A DNA stretch of 35,767 nucleotides from Planoprotostelium fungivorum. Its lineage: Eukaryota > Evosea > Variosea > Cavosteliida > Cavosteliaceae. Below, in pieces: positions 22,407-31,643 of this stretch (position 1 is its first letter; every line of letters starts with the position of its first letter). The notes beneath the pieces are model-generated. The model made no database searches. It was not told the DNA's origin and saw nothing but the letters and a program-made list of their open reading frames with translations. The position numbers and the translations under genes are program-made. The stretch is taken from assembly GCA_003024175.1 (NCBI GenBank), contig MDYQ01000258.1, forward strand, positions 1 to 35,767. The letters are read 5' to 3'.

Positions 22407-23646
22407 TTATTTCAATAAATTGTGCAACATCTTCAACGACTCCTCAATAGCTCCTTCTGCCCCCTCGTACATCTTGATGCATTTCTTCATCTCATTTGCT
22501 ACATTATTTACGTTAGTCTCTCGTCACGGTATTCTATTCACCATAACTGTCTATCTCCTCTGGAAAATCCACCAGAACATTATACACGATCGAAAAACAG
22601 ACCGCAGTGGTGTCTTCATGTGCATCCTCATCCTTAGCCATACATATCATAGTCGTCATGATCTCTTTCCTCTCTTGGTCCCTCTTCAGATGGTGGGTCA
22701 TGGGTGCCAGGGTTGTCATCATCTCAATGATCTGAAGCATGGACGTCACCGTCTCGGAGCTGTCTCTTGTTTACGAACGATCAAAGAGAGTTTCACGGTC
22801 GGTAGATCTCATGTTCACTCCACCTGATGTGCTCCGCTCGACGCACAACGTGAATCACGGCCGAATAGATGCCACCCTCGATGTAGTCAGAGCAGAATTG
22901 ATTCTCCCTGAACAACAGAGAGAGCAAGAGACCACTCGTCCTCTCTAATAGGGTGGAGTTTGTGTTACGTTCTATGATCTCCTTCAGTCTGGCCTGCACC
23001 AATTGTTCCCTGAAGATGTTCACGGCCGACGTAGATGCAGAATACGGTGAGCCCTCCTGGCAGTAGAGTGTTACGGAGAAGAGCCGCAGGACTTCAGAGA
23101 GGGTGAGTGAATCATCGCATTCTAATAGGATGTTCCGTAGCGTGAGACTGGGTGTGATCTCGTGGATGTCTGACGTCTGGAAGAGAGAGGATGGTACTTC
23201 ATTGGACGAGCACAGGTTGGCCATGATACCAATGATGACTTCCTGAGCGAGGTGAGTCGTGGAAAGAGTGAAAGTGTCACGTTGAGACGATTCGAATGAT
23301 CCCTCCAATCGATGATGATCTGATGGGCGATCTGGATGATTCCATGCTTTTTGAGAGTCTGTGCGTGCTCTGGTATCACGGATATATCCCACAAGAAGGT
23401 TCCCGACTCGATCATCTTCTCCTCTTCTCTGACGAACTCAGAAGCATGTCCTTCGTCATCTACTTAGCGTTCGAATCAGCTGTCAGAGATCTAAAACTCA
23501 CCGCAGTTCTCAAGGGTGACTGCATCCTGCTCTCCTTCAGGAGTCGATCGCCTCAGCTGTTTGGGTAGTAAATTGATGATGTGACTGAGGATCACGGATG
23601 GATTTACGAAAGACTCGTTGTCTTCGTGGCTTCCCTCGTGATCCAT
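22407..23646 (-). CDS. SAAL1-like armadillo-type protein
   Basis: Start MDHEGSHEDNESFVNPSVIL at 23646. Exons join to EEEKMIESGTFLWDISVIPE, TLKKHGIIQIAHQIIIDWRD, EVIIGIMANLCSSNEVPSSL, DSLTLSEVLRLFSVTLYCQ, SSETVTSMLQIIEMMTTLAP, FSIVYNVLVDFPEEID and a final KMYEGAEGAIEESLKMLHNL before the TAA at 22407-22409. The FLWDISVIPEHA block and the GIMANLC repeat match my memory of SAAL1 (serum amyloid A-like 1), a helical-repeat protein linked to proliferation in animals. Function here is unknown. Confidence 0.75.
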
Positions 23647-23781
23647 CCGTTCCGTCTTGCTGATGATGGTGTGACAACGGCCCAAAAAGATTAAAATACA
23701 TATTTTTGTGGAATATCGAACAGGCTGCTATACACAAACCACTTTATTCGCGGTCCTCCTGGTTGCAATTCCATTTCACAA

Positions 23782-24700
23782 TTATTCAGAGGCATCAGAG
23801 TCGGGAGCAATCTCCCAGTATTGGTCTCCCTTGGCTTTGGTCAACCACTTTCGGTACATCTTTGTCAACTTCCAACGGCCGTTCTGGTTCAGCTCTTTTC
23901 TGGCGGATTTGAAGTACCTTCGGTTGTGACTCAGGGTGTCTTGCAGTGCTCTCTTGATAGTTCGTCTGTCTCGGATGAGTTCATGTTTTGTGCATGAAAC
24001 GCATTCACTTGTGATGGGACTTCTGTGGGATGTAGTGGCTGTGAGTGAGGAGGAGAGGGTAGATGTCTTGGTTCAATGTGTACCAGTTCTTCGGATGGCG
24101 CAGCGTGAGGTAAGACAAGATGGCGAGGACCACCTCTCGGCTAAACATGCGTGAGAAGAAGGAGAGAATGTATGGGACTCACCAGCCCAGTGATTTCGAG
24201 TTGAGGTTCTGATCTTCGGAGTCGAGAAGTGACTGTATCCCATGAGTGCACAGGTAGCATGAGGAGTCCTTGCATTCTGAAACCCCCGTCTCGTTCTCTG
24301 TCTCTGTCTGTAACTCCGCTCTGGTCGGCAGCTTGACCTCGACCTTCTTTGTCGAGCCTTTCTGTTCCGCCTCAAACTGTGACATTACGTACTGGAGGGA
24401 TCTCTGGTTCGACATCCAACCTCCGTTAGGCAGCGGTGGTGTGACTGTAACTGTCTCGAGTGTTGTCGAGGGTCTAAGAAAAGATGGTGCCGTTGGAGTC
24501 GCCAGAAGAGAATATGTTGATGGGAGAGTAGTACTCGCAGGGACTGAGGGAGTAGAGCTGGATCTAAGAAAAGACCCCCCGTTCGCTGCCATCGAGCTCC
24601 ATAATGGTGCGGTGTTTAGAAATGCTGGAATGGAAGAGATGGGTGGTAGCTCTAATTTGTGAGTGCTCCGGTTGAGGAAAGAGGGTAGAGTGTCTTCCAT
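23782..24700 (-). CDS. Ser/Thr-rich protein with possible winged-helix C-terminus
   Basis: Start MEDTLPSFLNRSTHKLELPP at 24700. A long Ser/Thr/Pro-rich N-terminal half is followed by SECKDSSCYLCTHGIQSLLD, then after an intron REVVLAILSYLTLRHPKNWY, THSHYIPQKSHHK and RALQDTLSHNRRYFKSARKE, GRWKLTKMYRKWLTKAKGD, ending at the TAA at 23782-23784. The block A-L-x-x-x-L-S-H-N-x-x-F followed by a G-R-W-K-L strand resembles the recognition-helix/wing part of forkhead-type winged helices. That is a weak visual similarity only. A DNA-binding regulator is a guess. Confidence 0.55.
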
Positions 24701-25130
24701 CTCCTATACGCAAGTTTTCACGTGATGCTGCTGTCTGCAACTTGTGGTTGAGCGGCTTATCTAGACCAATTTCCGATGTTCCTGTAGCCATAGCGCTATT
24801 AATCCGAGATTTACCATAGCAACCGTCATCTTCTTTGACCGATATAGCTCAGGGAAACCACAGATCTCATTCTCTCTTTTATCCTCTGGAAAGAAAGAGG
24901 ATACAGGTGATCACACTCTCCTCTCTGGCCAGCTTAAAGAGTCCAACACAACCGGCTGAAACAGAAAAGTACGCCGACTTTGGTTCTGGGTAAGCCGAAT
25001 CAATTGAGAACGTTGACCAAGTCTTTCGGGGATGTCGTTGACAACTCAGGGGGGACTAAGGAGTTAGATGTGGAGTCACGTGAGCGACAACCACAGATTC
25101 GAGAATCATATACGCAACGACCACATCACC

Positions 25131-25670
25131 ATGCCAGAGATCGAAGATCGACCGACATCATGCAGTGAGTGGGAGTGATGACGGATGGGAGGGTGACTGA
25201 TGGCTCGATCAGATCATATGGACTTTCCTCTTGCACCACTTGAGATGATTCCACAACCTGAGATGGATGCATCGCAGGGGTTTCCATTCAAAATGGACGA
25301 TCCATTTCGTTTCCGTGAGTCAGCTCTCAAAGACATTTTTCATCTCAAATGAAATTGTGTGACGAATCGAAAATGTGACAATGGTATGCAGTCTTGATGT
25401 TTCATCTTTTCAACATGCCGGCCATCGCCTTCACGAGGATGTTTACTGGAGGGATGATAGACTCAGAGGGACCATATGGAATGTATCTTACCGTCCTCTG
25501 TGTGTTACTCTGGTCAGCAGCCTCATGGTGTCTCGGATGTTATTTCTGGTACAGGTGAACCGCGCAGCGTCCTCTTTATGTCTCTAATGATACCAAGATG
25601 GATTCTCCCACGTATGGCACGAAACTATTACGAAGAGCACAGGAGACACTTCTTCTTGTTTCACTATTGA
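25131..25670 (+). CDS. Small membrane protein, unknown family
   Basis: Start MPEIEDRPTSC at 25131. Joining in phase gives NHMDFPLAPLEMIPQPEMDA and KMDDPFRFLLMFHLFNMPAI, then an intermediate loop FTRMFTGGMIDSEGPYGMY, a long hydrophobic helix LTVLCVLLWSAASWCLGC, and a basic C-terminal tail (WILPRMARNYYEEHRRHFFL) before the TGA at 25668-25670. About 135 residues with one or two membrane helices. The last intron (about 25555-25599) is supported by the in-frame aromatic/basic continuation. The stop is 58 bp from the convergent RasGAP stop. Confidence 0.6.
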
Positions 25671-25728
25671 TGATATATAAATATGTACAGAGACGAACAT
25701 CCATCGCCATAATACATGCACTCTGTGT

Positions 25729-28353
25729 TTATTTATCGATAGCCTCTGCTTCTTCTGGTATAGATTCGGATAGTCTCAGAGCTATTATGTTGTCTGGTAT
25801 CTGCTTGAAGTGAGACAAAGTCTTTGTCTGTGACGTGTAGAACATGATGATGATGATGATGTCACCTTTGAATCTGGGAAGTAAGTCTTCAGTTCGTCAA
25901 ACGAAGAGAGATACTTCAGTTTGTTATAGAATTTCGTGCTGATGAAGGGACGGAAGGTACCCAGCAGGAGTCTCAGCCAAATGTTGGCTCTCAGTATCAA
26001 TAGGGCCTTCACGTTCTTCTTCATCCTGATGCATTCTAAATCCCCTTGCATGCGATGACGATGATCGTGTCGATGATGATGATGATGATGCATGATGTGA
26101 TTCGTTCTGATAGATGGAGTAACCTACCTAGAATCAAATAGACTGTATGCTTGTCTCAACCAAGCCAACGAAGGTCTGTGATGAGAATCCAGTGGAGCGT
26201 GCAGCCACACGATGAGGTACTCTTCGTTCCTGATCTGCTCGTGCATGAACTGCACAAAATACAACAGAACCGATTCCATGTCCACCTACTCCACATCACC
26301 CACTTGGCTCGTTGTAGACTCACCCTCTTTCCCACGAGAACATTCGGATTGAACACCATGACCGGTGAGTCGCTGGCATCTCTACCGGCGATGAACATGA
26401 GCTGTCGCGTGTCAACGTCAGACTACAACGAGCCACGCCTCACCCTAAGGTTGGCGATGTGAGAGAGATTTCTCGACTGAGCGAGGGAGAGGAGGGTCAT
26501 GTGTTCCGTCTGCATGGAGAGGGGTGGTGGCCCGATGGTGCTGATTCGATGTAGAACTTCTTTCACCCTCGTCAACGTCTCGTTCTGTCGGTGAATGTCA
26601 GTGTCTTTCATCTCATGGATCGACGCGATGATGATGATGATCACCTCCTCCCGATCACTCGTGTTGACGTGCATCTTTGTGACGAATTCAATGATCTTGT
26701 CGTTGTTCTTGTGGATGTAATTGAATATGAGATTCAGTGAACTCTCCACTTCCATGTCAGACGGTTTCGGTGCGTAGTCGGACACTCTCCCGCCTCGCGG
26801 TGGCTTTCGAATTTCAAAAAAGAGCCGTTACATCACTCCTCACCTGGGCGAGGTCCTCCACGTATTGTTCCACTTTGACCATGTTCGTGTTGAAAAACTT
26901 TGTCAACTTCATCATGTACTCTTCTTTCCCCACGTTCTGCGATCTCGTTCCATTCGCTAGTGTCTGGACGACCTTAGAGACCATGATGAGATTCCTCTGA
27001 CTCTTCGGTGTAACTGTGGTAGGTGAGCTGTCGAACTACAACGAGACAACTCACGATCGGGCATGAGGCGAGTCGGTGGGGTGACAATGAACGGGTTGAA
27101 AAATCGGAGAAAAATGAAATTGGCCACAATGGCATTGTCTTCTCCCTTGTACTTCTCGTTGATGCACTTACGTAACTGTACGTACACGTTACGTAGCTCA
27201 CTGTGAAAATGAGCGGGAGAGTGATGACATTCAATCGTCGCTTTCGATGTACGATGAAGCTCGTGTGAATCGAAAGAGTAATTCTCACTCTGGAAATTCA
27301 TCTACAGAAGCATACACGCGATTGAGAAGGTGCTGTGTGTGCTTTTCAAGAGCGACCAGATTCTTCTCCGTACTTTCGGTCATCTTCAGTCTCTTGGGGT
27401 CGATCTATTCATCCATCAGTATGTTGAGAGAGAGGAACTATTTTGCGTCTCATCTACAACGTTGTAGATCTCACCTCGAAGGACAGTTCGGCTTGTACGA
27501 TCTTCCTGACGGGCTCGGAGAGAACGTCCTCCATGTACTTTGTCGCCAACCTCTTCGTGTGGTATGTCATCAGACGACTCGACAAGTTGTTGCCTCGGAA
27601 GAGGGTCGTAGATTGAACTGGATGAGTTGAATCTCACATCCATGATGGAAGATGTAGAGTTCACACCTGCGCTGGCCACTTCCGCTTGAAAGAGTTGATG
27701 CAGTAGTTGGTCGATGAGAGAGAGCGAGGAGTATAGATTATATATACAAGAGATGAGACCTCCAACGTCCTCTACCGATGCCGATTCGGTTATGGCATTT
27801 AAGAGTACTACGTGATTAGGGCCGGTCACGAGAGCCTCTGAGAATTGAATCGCACGATTCAACATCTCGTCGGGCATTCTGCCTGTAAACATTCGCTGGA
27901 TGGTTGATTGGACACCTGCGAAGGTAAATGCACGAATCCCGTTGGCACGAGGCTCACTGGGAGGAAATTCTTCCTTCGATTCCTGGCTGTATGGGGGATC
28001 GACTACGATGATTTCTTGGTATTTAGAGGATGAGTCTTCCAATGTCTGCCTCGGTATCGCCAGAGAAGGGATCTCTACGGTTGTTTCTTTCGTCTTACTC
28101 ATTTTTCTAGAAGATCTCTTCGAGGAAGATGATTTAGACTATCCGCTTTTCAGCCATGAGTCGAGCTTATTATATCTATCACCCTCGGGCTTACTGGAGG
28201 CGATTCAACAGGTGATCCAGGTACATGTGGGTCTACGATCTCGTTATCGATACTCATATCTTCAGACAAAGTCTTCCTGTCTCCATTCTTCTTCATGAAT
28301 GTGGAAGACATTCGCTTAGCGAGGAAAGATAGTGTAGTCCCATCTGCCGCCAT
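25729..28353 (-). CDS. RasGAP with C-terminal CRAL-TRIO (Sec14-like) domain
   Basis: Start MAADGTTLSFLAKRMSSTFM at 28353; an in-phase join leads to SKSSSSKRSSRKMSKTKETT. RasGAP blocks: STLFRGNNLSSRLMTYHTKR (Arg-finger region), RKIVQAELSFEIDPKRLK, AIVANFIFLRFFNPFIVTPP, LMVSKVVQTLANGTRSQNVG-like, MMKLTKFFNTNMVKVEQYVE. The C-terminal half has VMVFNPNVLVGKRV, MESVLLYFVQFMHEQI, and the CRAL-TRIO signature ANIWLRLLLGTFRPFISTKF followed by YNKLKYLSSFDELKTYFP, ending with ALRLSESIPEEAEAIDK and the TAA at 25729-25731. Neurofibromin also couples a GAP domain to a Sec14-like module. Introns at about 26284-26324, 26409-26451, 27028-27054 and 27402-27482 carry the CTACAACG motif. Confidence 0.88.
27462..27479. 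repeat. Perfect 18-bp intronic palindrome, second copy
   Basis: The same ATCTACAACGTTGTAGAT as at 13815, here just inside the 5' splice site of an intron in the minus-strand RasGAP/CRAL-TRIO gene. Confidence 0.9.
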
Positions 28354-28778
28354 CAACGCCTGCGTGAAAAAGAGAAATGCTTGTCAAACTGGCGGTTGTG
28401 AAACTTGCTGGTTCACACGAACGCTGTTTCCTCTCTTTCAGAAGAAGCTATTCCATACAGTAACACAGGTTCTCACGCATGGGGCAATCAGCAGTTGCCC
28501 TCGTTAGGGGGATCAAGGAACTCTTTAAAATCTCATCCGTGAGCTCCCTATGGCTCACACCGTCCAAGATGAAGAGCATTCGTTTATCGTGATGGAACTT
28601 GGAGACTGTGGAAGAGGAGAGACCCTGCAGGCTTCCATTAGAGAGAAGATTGAGAGGTTTGGCTTTTCTACATCAGAATTTATAGAGGACAAGCCAGCGA
28701 CTTCTGATATCCAAAATTTACATCGTCTTCACGCTGTGTGGTGTCTGTTAGGAGATGCGAAGAGGTGTTCATATGAAC
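28354..28778. other. Region with unresolved coding potential
   Basis: A plus-strand frame from an ATG at 28550 reads DEEHSFIVMELGDCGRGETL and EFIEDKPATSDIQNLHRLHA, which looks protein-like, and a short upstream frame MGQSAVALVRGIKELFKISS ends in a good GTGAG donor at about 28540. I could not join the two in phase, and no family is recognised. It may be a small plus-strand gene running to about 28780 or 28903, or UTR of its neighbours. Confidence 0.3.
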
Positions 28779-29072
28779 TCACATCAACCAAGCCCCGTGA
28801 ACGAGATATCCAAACACGAGCGTACCGAATACTTTGTTCCTATATTTGTTGTTTCTCATCAAGATCCACGCTGATTTCGAAAAATGAGACGATGAATGTG
28901 TGAGTTGACTTTTACCTCCCGGTATCACACCAGCAGCGGTCAGCGGTGAGAGGAGGAGCCAGTGCTTTGATACGATGCCATTTCGATGTATGTCCAATTG
29001 ATTCCTACCGTATCGGTCCCTCACTGGGGCATCAGTCCGTGTATCCTTGACTCTACCAGCGTTGTCACTCAT
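28779..29072 (-). CDS. Small membrane protein, unknown family
   Basis: Start MSDNAGRVKDTRTDAPVRDR at 29072. The hydrophilic N-terminus leads into SKHWLLLSPLTAAGVIPGA, an intron of about 45 nt is removed in phase, and ILMRNNKYRNKVFGTLVFGY plus LVHGAWLM follows before a stop at 28779-28781. The last exon may instead splice at TTGAT|GTGAGT and continue. Two hydrophobic segments. No family recognised. It is 116 bp downstream of the UNC93-like gene on the same strand. Confidence 0.45.
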   Translation of the reverse strand: MSDNAGRVKDTRTDAPVRDRYGRNQLDIHRNGIVSKHWLLLSPLTAAGVIPGGKSQLTHSSSHFSKSAWILMRNNKYRNKVFGTLVFGYLVHGAWLM

Positions 29073-29188
29073 GTTGTTCACTGACGATGATCGCGATGCG
29101 ATACGTGATGGGGTCACGTGAGACGGTTGCACTACAAGCAGCTAACCCCACAATTCAAATTGCATTCGAATACTACACATCTGTACAT

Positions 29189-30843
29189 TCATTCCACACT
29201 TGTCAGTGCGATCTCATCTTCTTGTATCTTAGTTCTAGCGGTGAAGAGGTGGTACAAGAGGTAATATCCAACGAGAGACATAAGACCTAAGATGCAATTG
29301 ATGCCAGATATGACAGGCCACGGGGAGATCTGACACAACAGCATGATGATGCCAGTCGATGCAGAGTTGAAAGAGCGGAAGACTTTTCGAGTCAGAGGAG
29401 AAGGAGGTGTCTATCTCACCCGCAAATGGATTCTCCGTGTCTCTCTCCCAGATGTTCATGATGGTGGCGTTCACGATCACCATCAGCGCAGAATCACAGA
29501 ATCCGAGGCATGCAGAGGCCAATATCATACACCAGAGTTTGAGAGAATATACTCCTATGATAGTCATCGTATATCCCAATAGAAGGACGATCGTGTTCAT
29601 GATGATTGTCAACTTCCAACCGCAGCGGTCGAATAATTTTCCGGCCACAAAAGAAGCTTTGAATCGTATCAACCACATCAGGTATCAACACGGTGTCTCA
29701 CCTAACATGTTGGCAACGCCAAAGCTGAGGAACAGGTCCGAGACACGATTGACATCCACCATGGTTGGAAACGGTCCAAATGCAAAGGCCATGCTGATGA
29801 TGATCAGCTCAAGTAGGACATGATTGTTGTTGATGTGACGGATCGTTGATGCACGATCCATGTGATGAAGATCGCACTTGGTTCCCTGGAGGACGATGCT
29901 TGGGAGGAGACACAAGATGCGACGATCACACGTGGTGGCCCAGATGTCCTTCACTGCCGTGATGAATGGAGGATGCTTCGCCATATTCTTTTTTTCTACC
30001 CTCCTATCGCAACAGTGAGCACGTGAATCTCTCGCAAACGATCACCTGACAAAGAGGAAGAGAATGACGGCAAAGATACTGATGACGGAGATGACCTGGT
30101 CAACGGTTCACCATCGGCTTCTACGTCTTCTCACTTTGGGGAGGTCGTCGTAATCGAAAGACAGAGAGGTTCTCTCCAAGATGGACAGAGCTAACATACC
30201 TGATCGAGTGTCATTTGTGGCGATGTTTGAATCCTCCTCCACCGATGCACGTGTTGGCGCTGAATATACCGAAGAAGATTCCGTTGTATCTACCCACATC
30301 ATCTCCATTAGCCAATAGACTGACATAGATCTCGAATGAGTTCAGAGTTGATACAAATGAGACGTTTGTTCACCCCCTGTGACAACCAAAGGAGAGAAGC
30401 ACCCAAGCCCACCAAGAGCGAAGCGAAATAGACGAACCAGATCTGATTCAACACCAGAGAGATGTTAATTATAGGATAGGTTGCTGCACCTAGAATGAGT
30501 GACCACCTGAGATGCAATTAGGTGTATCGATCGATAGGCCAATTCATAAAGGTCTATCACTCACCTTGTTCCTACGCGTGATTCTATCTGAGGAGCCAAA
30601 ATACTGAAGAACCCAAAAGTGAGATAGACAATGGCAAAACTAACTAAACTGACGTGAGGAGGAAAGAGGGAGGTCAAGAATCCCTACGAATGTTTAACTA
30701 ATAGTGAGGTCCAGTTCAATCACTTGTGTCAATTGAACTGCAATGAAGAGAGCACAGAAACAGATCGCTAGATAAACTGTCCGCTTAAGGCCAGAAAGTG
30801 GTTTCGAGGTGACGATATCCCCATTGTAGCCATCTTCTGGCAT
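29189..30843 (-). CDS. UNC93-like major facilitator superfamily transporter
   Basis: Start MPEDGYNGDIVTSKPLSGLK at 30843, then LAICFCALFIAVQLTQ, GFLTSLFPPHVSLVSFAIVY, LTFGFFSILAPQIESRVGTR, ISLVLNQIWFVYFASLLVGL and GASLLWLSQG. The UNC93-type motif GDDVGRYNGIFFGIFSA follows, then VISVISIFAVILFLF, IIISMAFAFGPFPTMV, GVANMLGASFVAGKLFDRCG, WKLTIIMNTIVLLLGYTM and SACLGFCDSALMVIVNATIM. It ends EDEIALTSVE at the TGA at 29189-29191. About 10-12 membrane helices, as expected for the superfamily. UNC93 proteins act in channel regulation or receptor trafficking; the substrate is unknown. None of its introns shows the CGTTGTAG motif. Confidence 0.82.
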
Positions 30844-30935
30844 CGGAGGAAATCACTCATTCCAGCTGATGTTGTGCTCATCATGTACGCCTTGACGAAT
30901 ATTTACCCCGAATTGATAAACTGCTCGACAACTCA

Positions 30936-31007
30936 GGGTCCATAGCTCAGTGGTAGAGCATCCGGCTGCAGTCCGGCAGGTCCCCGGTTCAATCCCGGGT
31001 GGGCCCT
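30936..31007 (+). tRNA. tRNA-Cys(GCA), plus copy
   Basis: A 72-nt cloverleaf: acceptor GGGTCCA/TGGGCCC (one G-U pair), D arm GCTC-AGTGGTA-GAGC, anticodon loop CTGCAGT with anticodon GCA, variable loop AGGTC, and T arm CCCGG-TTCAATC-CCGGG. The 27:43 pair is a mismatch. A T5 Pol III terminator sits at 31009-31013. Confidence 0.95.
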
Positions 31008-31138
31008 GTTTTTCATCCGGAGAGCACTCTCTTTGTTACCTTTCCGTCTTTTCGTTTCTGTAAGATTTTGATTTTTAAGTTCTTTAGATTTTTGTCCCAA
31101 AGGAAAAGGGATGATTGTCCCACTGGTTCTCCAAAAAC

Positions 31139-31210
31139 AGGGCCCACCCGGGATTGAACCGGGGACCTGCCGGACTGCAGCCGGATGCTCTACCACTGAG
31201 CTATGGACCC
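31139..31210 (-). tRNA. tRNA-Cys(GCA), minus copy
   Basis: Exact reverse complement of the tRNA at 30936-31007, including the 27:43 mismatch and the T5 terminator (minus-strand T run at 31133-31137). The two genes point toward each other. Confidence 0.95.
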
Positions 31211-31221
31211 TGAGTTGTCGA

Positions 31222-31643
31222 TCGGATGGGTGAAGTCACAATGATGCCTAAAATTAGCAAATCGCATATCTATTACACGACACGTCGAAACCCTCGCAAT
31301 TCCACCTAACGAGGTGCGTTGGAAAGATCTTTGCAATCAATAGATACCTTTGAACTTGGCATCTCTGGAGTGAGAGGTTGCGAAAAGCGAAAAGAATTCA
31401 CGGAAGAGACTACACCGAGGCAGTTCGTCCAAGGAGGAGCAGGAATCCCGAGAGAAGAGCGCCACCAGGTAGGTTCCATCAATTCCGCTTAATCTTCGTC
31501 TGATCTCCTCTCTTCATTTTCACCCGCACATTACCGGATCGTTATGCACATTCATCGATCTCTCGACTACCTTCAACTCAACATGTCTTATTTAGCATCA
31601 GAAATCGTACTGTCAGCTTGATTCACTGACCGATCGAGCAGAT
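31222..31643. other. Intergenic or 5' leader of the kinesin
   Basis: No coding frame of note. It should contain the kinesin promoter and 5' UTR. I see no repeat. Confidence 0.5.

Larger units (their letters stand above)
30925..31221. repeat. 89-bp inverted repeat carrying the tRNA-Cys pair
   Basis: Arm 30925-31013 matches arm 31133-31221 in inverse orientation over 89 bases, by eye without mismatch. The arms cover the tRNA, 11 bases of 5' flank and the terminator. The spacer is 119 bp and unrelated. Similarity stops sharply at both arm ends, which suggests a recent inverted duplication. Confidence 0.9.

Noticed and set aside
30933-31196. 87-codon minus-strand frame across the tRNA pair
   Set aside because: It runs through both tRNA-Cys genes and their spacer; the tRNAs explain the sequence.
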